Shown piece after piece: positions 57,421 through 64,000 of a stretch of 64,000 nucleotides of DNA. The DNA is from Adiantum capillus-veneris (lineage: Eukaryota; Streptophyta; Polypodiopsida; Polypodiales; Pteridaceae), in contig CM043966.1 in the NCBI GenBank assembly GCA_014529385.2, forward strand, positions 96,224,587 to 96,288,586, read 5' to 3'. The first letter of the stretch is position 1. The number at the start of each line of letters is the position of its first letter. The notes beneath the pieces were generated by a model. It was not told the DNA's origin. It did no database searches and saw only the letters and a list, made by a program, of their open reading frames with translations. The position numbers and the translations under genes were made by a program.

Positions 57421-58294
57421 TCATTCACCTCTGCATTGATGAGCAAATGGCTCCACCTCACCTTGTTTCCTGCTTCGCCGGCTATAAACTCTCTTCAAAT
57501 CAGGGACAAACTTTATTGCCTTGGTCATGATGCTGTCAGAAGGGGCGCACAATCCAAAATCAAGTGGTTTGATGGACGAAGTTTGCAATGCCTCTAAAGG
57601 TGAAACAGATCCACTAACCTTCACCTTGGTTGCATCGGTTAGGGTTTTGTGTTTTTTGGCCTGTCTCAATGACCGAGAAGACGATGCATCTTTTGGTTTA
57701 TCATCACATTGTGCAGTATGATCACTAAACTTACTGCTAACATCGGCATTGTGATGAGGCGAAGAGGTTTTTTGATCTGTTCGACACATTCTTGATAAAG
57801 ATTCATCATTACCAAGTTCAAGAGCCTGCTCATTCACAACCCTCCTGGACTCACCATTCACGTCAAGTCGGAGAGGGGGTTCAAGCTCTCCTGCAACCTC
57901 ATAGATGAGGTTCCATTCGACAGTCGAAATGGGGATGACAGAGAGCCGCGGCTGACAAAACATGATGAAGTTGAGTAAGCCATCTTCTTGCTTGAGACGG
58001 GAAAGAGAAAGGGGTTCTGAGAGCTTCAATACAGCTTCAATGTCGACCATGCCGTGCTTTCCGGAGGCATCAGAGGAGTTAGAAGGTTTTGCAGACACGG
58101 GCAATGCTCATGATTTCTTTAGCCTTGGAGCCGCTGTGGTAGAAGAAACAGAGACCGCCTAGCTCCATGGCATGGAGGTGCTTCTGTGCCTGCGCATTGC
58201 GCACGCCATCCCAGTTAGAAATTCCCCGATTCGATTGCTGGTGCTCCCAGCACCATCCCTCTGATTCCGTCTTCAACAACCAGCGTCCCGCCAT
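57421..58294 (-). pseudogene. EVE-domain (THYN1-like) gene with one frameshift
   Basis: From ATG 58292-58294 on the minus strand: MAGRWLLKTESEGWCWE, SNWDGVRNAQAQKHL and LGGLCFFYHSGSKAKEI, the first half of the EVE/THYN1 domain (a PUA-like fold related to YTH, binding modified nucleotides). After IARVCKTF the frame hits TAA. The second half continues at once in another frame: GKHGMVDIEAVLKL, EPLSLSRLK, QPRLSVIPISTVEWNLI. A deletion of 2 or 5 nt near 58080-58085 explains this. A 140-residue Ser/Lys-rich tail, including RQAKKHKTLTDATKVK, possibly nuclear, ends at 57421. No intron interrupts the domain, so it may be a retrocopy. An assembly error remains possible. Confidence 0.82.
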
Positions 58295-58648
58295 TGCGAC
58301 TAGTAAAACTCGGGCACATAAAAAGACCAGATTGATTTCATCAAAGCTGAGTTGCTTTTGTGCAGGAAAGGGTGTTTTCGAAGGTTCTTTTTTCGCGTAA
58401 AGGAGGGGTTGCTCAGTTTTGAAGCAGCGCAGACCAGATTGAAAGAAGGGAGATGATAGCGGGTTAGCATGTATTAGAGCATGGAAAAATAATTACCTTA
58501 TGCTGAGGACAAGGTGGGTTGCTTCCATTGCAAGGGATGAGCAGCCTGCACTCCCACCCCTCTCATGCGGGCTCCCATGGTTCCTAGTGGTCCAGCTCCT
58601 GTTGGATAATGACAAAGGAGATGATGCATGACACACAAGTTGTTGAAG

Positions 58649-58690
58649 CCCCCCCCCCCCCCCCCCCCTTCTCTCTCTCTCTCTCTCTCT
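58649..58690. repeat. Poly-C plus (CT)n tract
   Basis: A run of about 20 C passes into CT repeats. Confidence 0.95.
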
Positions 58691-58759
58691 ACTAACCTAC
58701 TGCGCTTTGAAAAGCAGTGACAATAGGTCCGAAGCTCTATCGTGTAGCTTGACCTGTGT

Positions 58760-58927
<168 letters not shown>

Positions 58928-58945
58928 CTGACTCAAGATCCAGCC

Positions 58946-59323
58946 ATGTCTGAAGAGCACCAACCTCTTTGGGCATCACAAGCAAGAGTCCACGCACCCC
59001 CGCTAGCTACCAATTACACCTATTACATCCAATACACATAATATTATGATGGGTCTTGCCGCCCTTCTGGCTACAACACTACCACCGAAACCACCAAGGT
59101 GGTTGTGAAAACCAAAATAGATGAGCATGGAAAGAAACAACATAATCATAAACAACACAAGTTTGGAGAAGCTCTTGGCACATCAGCGGGCACTTACCCC
59201 TTGTATGAGTGTCCTGAGCCAAAGAACGATGCAGTGCCACAAGATGGAAGAGCGGATAGCAGTGCCGATTGGTATCCGCTCCAGCCTCCAAGAGCACATA
59301 AGAAGAAAGAAGCAGAGGCATAA
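58946..59323 (+). pseudogene. ASR (ABA/WDS)-like gene, broken
   Basis: ATG 58946 (MSEEHQPLWASQ) opens a frame with a single TAA at 59039-59041, then continues YYDGSCRPSGYN, KVVVKTKIDEHGKKQHNHKQ, HKFGEALGTSAGTYPLYE. The His/Lys-rich run followed by H-K-x-G-E-x-G-T-x-A-A-G-x-Y-A-L-Y/H-E is the ABA/WDS signature of ASR proteins (small His-rich, stress-induced, Zn-binding). The next ASR block, H-K-I-E-E-E-I-A, appears only in another frame (CHKMEERIAVPIG), and the end HKKKEAEA returns to the first frame, so indels are present. It starts 21 bases after the long GA tract. Family assignment is by pattern from one conserved half and is moderately sure. Confidence 0.5.
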
Positions 59324-59417
59324 GAAGACCACTTCTCGCTTCACGTATTTGGTCTACCAATAGCTGTTACCTCTGCTCTTGCGTCAGTTGCCTCTTCTCT
59401 GCAAGTGCTACGTCAAT

Positions 59418-59420
59418 TGT

Positions 59421-59464
<44 letters not shown>

Positions 59465-59507
59465 CGCGCTAGGCGAGGAGTATAACAGCGCTCTCTCTCT
59501 CTCTCTC
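59418..59507. repeat. Two (CT)n tracts
   Basis: CT repeats at about 59418-59464 and 59491-59507 are separated by a short unique segment. Confidence 0.95.
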
Positions 59508-59654
59508 TACATCCTTATTTAGTAGACCAATCACATCTGGCCACGTGGCATAGCTATCTTTGCTCCTTTCACTAAATCGATCTTAGATAACTAGAGTGCA
59601 TCGTTAGCCGCATTTGTATTGATTTGAGATCGAACAAAATATTGGAAATTGAGT

Positions 59655-59656
59655 GA

Positions 59657-59740
<84 letters not shown>
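59655..59740. repeat. (GT)n(GA)n compound microsatellite
   Basis: The same GT-then-GA order as at 33984, 34466 and 58760. Confidence 0.95.
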
Positions 59741-59745
<5 letters not shown>

Positions 59746-59884
59746 CATGAAAGCGTGTTAGATTTTTCTACCTGAGAGTGTTTGGGATACTGATCGTCGT
59801 GGTTCACAGGTGTACCTCTACATAAATTGGATACCGATCGTAGTGCTTCAGAGGGGTACCTCGCCAAAAACGACAAGGAGTGTT

Positions 59885-60646
59885 GGAGTTTTGTCAAGCT
59901 CAATGTTCATGTGAATTTTTACGCCCATATCAACATCCTACATGGAGCCGCATGCCTTTAAGATGCCTGTGTAGGTGATTGTGATTGCATCTGTTGCCGA
60001 CCCAAAAGCCTTCAAGATGGTTCTAGAGAGGGAGCTCCTTTGTGCTTTCTCAAGCGCATTGGATAGGAAGCTAAAAATAGCGTGGAGCTTTCTGGACTTG
60101 TTCTTGTTGTGCGTATCCCGTGACTAGTGCATTTTGATGCTTTGCATCCTCTAAAAACAGCCTAAACTTTCTAGCCCTGGTCTTGTTACACACATCCCGC
60201 GCTTAGTGCATTCCAAGAGGCGACATTTCTGTTAGGACCACCTTGTGATACGCGCACCACATTTGGCATACATATCGACCAAGGCTTTGCCAAGCACGAA
60301 ATCGTTTTTCATCGATAGCTCTTGAGTAATAATATCAAGCTGAATTTTTGTGCCCATACAACATCTTGTGTTGCGGCTAAAATGATGCATACTTCCCTTG
60401 CAATTCCTTGTCATCACATTGGCAAATTCCTTGATTCTCATGCATGCGTCCTTTAGGAAAACTTGCTGCTCCTACTATTTCGGCCCATGCCACGCAATTA
60501 GAGAGAGGCCTTTCCTTTGCATTTGGTAAAAAAAGCCCAGAGCTTTCTTGCCATAGCCAGGTTACCCCTCATTTGGCATACATATCGACCAAGGCAATGC
60601 CAAGCACAACATCTGTTTTCAACAACCTCTGACTAACAATATAATT
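59885..60646 (-). pseudogene. Degenerate PPR module array B1
   Basis: Minus-strand PPR remnants, best at 60232-60441: GTKIQLDIITQELSMKNDFV followed by LGKALVDMYAKCGA. Stops and frameshifts are frequent. It is separated from array A by the EVE and ASR fossils. Confidence 0.7.
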
Positions 60647-62717
60647 GTGCATATGTCAGCATCTTGCGTAGAGCCACATGTCGTCAAGATACATGTGTGG
60701 GTGATTGCATCTGGAGAGAGGCCCTCGCTTTGCATACATATCAACAAAGACAATGCCAAGCACGATATCTTTTTTATAGCTAGTACCTCCGACAAAATCT
60801 ACTTGTCAATCCGAGGAGTGTCAAACCATCTCCATCTCATACCTGCATACGTAGGTGATTGCATCTAGAGAGGCCCTCACTTTGCATGTTCTGAAAACGG
60901 GCTAGAGCTTTCTAGCCATATTGAGTGGGGCAAATATTGCAATCAATTCATTCCAAGAGTCCACACTCTGGACAGGAAGCTCCTCGAGCACTTGTGTAGA
61001 GCCACATGCCTTCAAGATGTAAGCATAGCCTTCAGGACGAAAGTATAGGTGACTGAATTTGGAGAGATACACTTGCTTTGCATCCGATGGAAATGCTGTA
61101 GATTTTTTTGATGCTGCTCTTGTTGCGCACATCCCGCAATCTGTGCATTCCAAGAGATGACATTCCGGATAGGAAGCACCTCAAGCACTTTTGTGCTTTC
61201 TCAAGCGCTCCATATTTGGTATACATATCACCCAAGGAAATGCCAAGCACAACATATGTTTTCAACAGCCTTTGACTAACAATATAATTGTGCCCATATC
61301 AGCATCTTACATAGAGCCACATGCCTTCAAGATACATTCGTGGGTAACTGCATCTAGAGAGAGGCCCTTGCTTTGCATCCATTGAAAACAGCCGAGAGCT
61401 TTTTGGCCATATATCAGCATCTTGCGTAGAGATACATGCCGTCAAGATACATGTGTGGGTGATTGCATCTGGAGAGAGGCCCTTGCTTTGCATACAAATC
61501 GACAAAGACAATGCCAAGCATAATATCTTTTTTATAGCTAGTACCTCCAACAAAATCTACTTGTCAATGCGAGGAGTGTCAAACCATCTCCCATCTCATA
61601 CCTGCATATGTAGGTGATTGCATCTAGAGAGAGGCCCTCACTTTGCATCTTCTAAAAACAGGCTAGAGCTTTCTAGCCATATTGAGTGGGGCAAATATTG
61701 CAATCAATTCATTCCAAGAGTCCACACTCTGGACAGGAAGCTCCTCGAGCACTTGTGTAGAGCCACATGCCTTCAAGATGTAAGCATAGCCTTCATGACG
61801 AAAGTATAGGTGACTGAATTTGGAGAGATACACTTGCTTTGCATCCGATGGAAATGCTGTAGATTTTTTTGGTGCTGCTCTTGTTGCGCACATCCCGCAA
61901 TCTGTGCATTCCAAGAGATGACATTCCGGATAGGAAGCACCTCAAGCACTTTTTGTGCTTTCTCAAGTGCTCCATATTTGGCATACATATCGCCCAAGGA
62001 AATGCCAAGCACGACATATGTTTTCAATAGCCTTTGACTAACAATATAATTGTGCCCATATCAACATCTTGCGTAGAGGCATATGCCTTCAAGAGACATT
62101 CGTGGGTAATTGCATCTAGAGAGAGGCCCTTGCTTTGCATACGTATCGACAAAGACAATGCCAAGCATAGTATCTTTTTTCAACAGCCTTTGAATAAGAA
62201 TATAATTGTGGATTTTTGTGCACATGTCAGCATCTTGAGTAGAACCACATGCCTTCAAGATGCATGCATCTTGAGAGAGCCCTTGCTTCGTATCCACTAA
62301 AAACAAAATAGAGATTTCTAGCCCAATCGTGTGGGGAAAATCTTGCAATTAGTACATCCAAAGAGTCCACACTGCGGACAGGAAGCTTGTCGAGCACTTG
62401 CGCAAAGCCACATGCCTTCAAGACCTTCAAGATGGAAGACCTTCAAGACGGAAGTATAGGTGACTGAATTTGGGAACTTACACTTGCTTTGCACCCACTC
62501 AAAACACCCTAGAGCTTTATGGCCCTGCTCTTGTTGCGCACATCCCACAATTAGTGCATTTCAAGAGGCGACATTCTGGACAGGAAGCACCTCAAGCACT
62601 TTTTGGCTTTTTCAAGTGCACCACATTTGGAATACATATCGACCAAGACAGTGCCAAGCACGCCATCTCACCTGTTGAAAACAGCCCATGTCAACATCTT
62701 ACATAGAGCCACATGTC
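60647..62717 (-). pseudogene. Degenerate PPR array B2 with 758-bp tandem duplication
   Basis: A unit from about 60647 to 61404 is repeated from 61405 to about 62162; CAAAGACAATGCCAAGCA words align at 60745 and 61503. A further partial copy follows. The second unit keeps the better PPR reading on the minus strand: VVLGISLGDMYAKYGALEKA, QKVLEVLPIRNVISWNAQIA, GCAQQEQHQKNL (61773-62027). The equivalent frame in the first unit has an extra indel. All copies are broken. Confidence 0.78.
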
Positions 62718-62985
62718 TTCAAGATGCATATGAAGGTGATTGCATCTGTCTTTCATGCAATGCGAATTCTTGGGCCCTTGCTTCGCATCTGCTGAAAACG
62801 AACAGAATATCGGACGACTGCAATTGATAGACAACTGTGACAGTCATTGGCACAACTTCAAGATGCATGTGTAGGTGATTGCATCTATCTTTCATGCAAT
62901 GCGAATTCTTGGGCCCTTGCTTCGCATCTGCTGAAAACGGACTACAATTGATAGACAACTGTGACAGTCATTGGCGCAACGACGC
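62718..62985. repeat. 139-bp tandem duplication
   Basis: TTCAAGATGCAT... at 62718 repeats at 62857. The copies share GCAATGCGAATTCTTGGGCC and ATAGACAACTGTGACAGTCA; the second lacks about 10 bases. Confidence 0.92.
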
Positions 62986-63125
62986 TTGGTATAGAGCTGT
63001 CTCGTTGATTCGATGTTAAAAATAACGAAGACTTTTTTACTTTCTGATTTCAAAATCTTGACACGTGGAGGCTGGAGAGCTCGAGAATTGAAAAGAACTT
63101 GCTACGCTAACGAAGTAATCAAGGT

Positions 63126-63200
63126 AAAGATAGACGTTACTATGTTGGGTTCGACCCTTCCATCCACAAATCGGGAAGAAAATTGGGAGCATGTAATTCG
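63126..63200. repeat. Block upstream of STT3 shared with 52099-52173
   Basis: 75 bases align without gaps to the block beside the chromovirus 3' LTR. This copy lies 96-170 bases before the STT3 start codon, in its likely promoter or 5' UTR. Confidence 0.7.
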
Positions 63201-63295
63201 TGTGCCCGAGTTCCGCAGTGTGACAATTGAAATGGGTTCCTAAGTCTTTGGGACCTGAGACGGTACAGTGTGGTGGCTGCTAATTCTGCGAAGCT

Positions 63296-64000
63296 ATGGC
63301 GTCTCGTAGCGTGGGCGCCTTTGGATCCATCCTCGCCTCCGTTATTCTTTTGCTCATTGGCGTTCTTGCCTTCTCCATCCGCCTTTTCTCGGTACACCTT
63401 CCTTTTTTTGCTCGCATCACCAACTAGTTTGCAAGCTTCCTTAGCTCAATCTCTCGTTTCTTTGCAGGTCATCAAGTATGAGAGCGTCATTCATGAATTC
63501 GATCCGTATTTTAACTTCAGAGTAACCCAAGTAAGCATAGTCAGAATAAACCCACCTGCCTGCACCCACGACCCATCTGAATTGTACTGAATTGCAAGTT
63601 CGTAGGTGTTTCGATCATGAGAGAGCTAATGGAGAGAAAAATTTTCTAACTTCTGAAAGCCGAGTTTAGTCATTGTTGGATGGCCGCATAATATGACATG
63701 TGAGATCTGGTGGTATATGGTACATACATTAAATGATACAGTTTTTCCAAGCCTCACAAAAAATGAGGATACCTTAAATATTGAGGACACAAAGATTTAC
63801 AATGACATCTTGTGTGTTATCATGTAGTATGAGTTTAGAGTCGAGTCTTATCACTTACCACAGCTCTTACCACGAGGTAAATCTGACACGATTAAGTTTC
63901 AGTCCTCATGAGTAAGCAAGCAAATCTTTACCTCATTGCTATTTCCATGATTGCCTCCATCATGAGGATTCCTGCAACTGGAGCCCACTTTGTCTAGGTG
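63296..64000 (+). CDS. STT3: Oligosaccharyltransferase catalytic subunit STT3, exons 1-2 (partial)
   Basis: Exon 1 (63296-63391) starts [20 protein letters not shown] and encodes the first membrane helix. A 76-bp intron (63392-63467, GTACAC...TTGCAG) follows. Exon 2 (63468-63530) reads [20 protein letters not shown], the first luminal-loop motif of STT3, including the D-P-Y-F/Y-N-x-R Asp that takes part in the catalytic metal site. A GTAAGC donor at 63531 starts an intron that fills the rest of the window; no exon 3 (expected Y-L-x-x-N-G motif) is visible. STT3 transfers the lipid-linked glycan to Asn in the ER. The two exons are intact with clean splice sites, so this is probably an active host gene. 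STT3A versus STT3B cannot be told from this part. Confidence 0.92.

Noticed and set aside
58079-58104. An intron between the two halves of the EVE domain
   Set aside because: The second half starts immediately after the first stop with no room for a GT-AG intron; a small deletion fits.

Overview
This is nuclear DNA from a land plant, most probably a fern or another seed-free vascular plant. The evidence is plant-type LTR retrotransposons (tRNA-iMet and tRNA-Asp primer sites, chromovirus, Tat/Athila-like and Copia lineages), long arrays of degenerate plant-type PPR modules, remnants of plant families (class III peroxidase, ASR/ABA-WDS, EVE-domain), and GT-AG introns. The organism is inferred, not proven. 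There are no prokaryotic operons, CRISPR arrays or rRNA genes.

Layout. (1) 1-5.0 kb: a decayed minus-strand Ty3/gypsy RT is split by a 4.3-kb LTR element that codes only for a Gag-type protein. (2) 5.0-6.5 kb: a broken protein-kinase-like gene on the minus strand. (3) 6.6-12.56 kb: intergenic DNA with many independent local tandem duplications. (4) 12.57-25.09 kb: a 12.5-kb Tat/Athila-like gypsy element with an exact CTCGT target duplication. It has long gag and pol, a second protease-like domain downstream of integrase, an extra ORF, and a 3' LTR carrying a 536-bp internal tandem duplication. (5) 26.6-32.8 kb: a decayed CACTA/tnp2-like DNA transposon with a second gene built of short phase-0 exons. 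(6) 32.9-37.6 kb: fragments of a peroxidase, a retrocopied ribosomal protein S21, a LINE and a Copia RT. (7) 37.77-52.04 kb: a chromovirus with 1.6-kb LTRs; a nearly intact 5.55-kb Copia element (target duplication GTATG) is inserted in its chromodomain. (8) 53.1-63.0 kb: two arrays of degenerate minus-strand PPR modules flank an EVE-domain gene with one frameshift and an ASR-like broken gene. (9) 63.30 kb to the end: the first two exons of an STT3 oligosaccharyltransferase gene, the only clearly intact host gene here; it runs off the window.

Most of the window is therefore layered mobile DNA and gene fossils upstream of one conserved housekeeping gene. Many breaks in the younger elements are single nonsense codons explainable as C-to-T changes at CAG or CGA, as expected for methylated silenced transposons. 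The features that best repay follow-up are the post-integrase protease-like domain and the repeat tail behind it, the 3' LTR duplication of about the same age as the insertion, the gag-only element, and the 617-bp and 758-bp higher-order PPR repeats.
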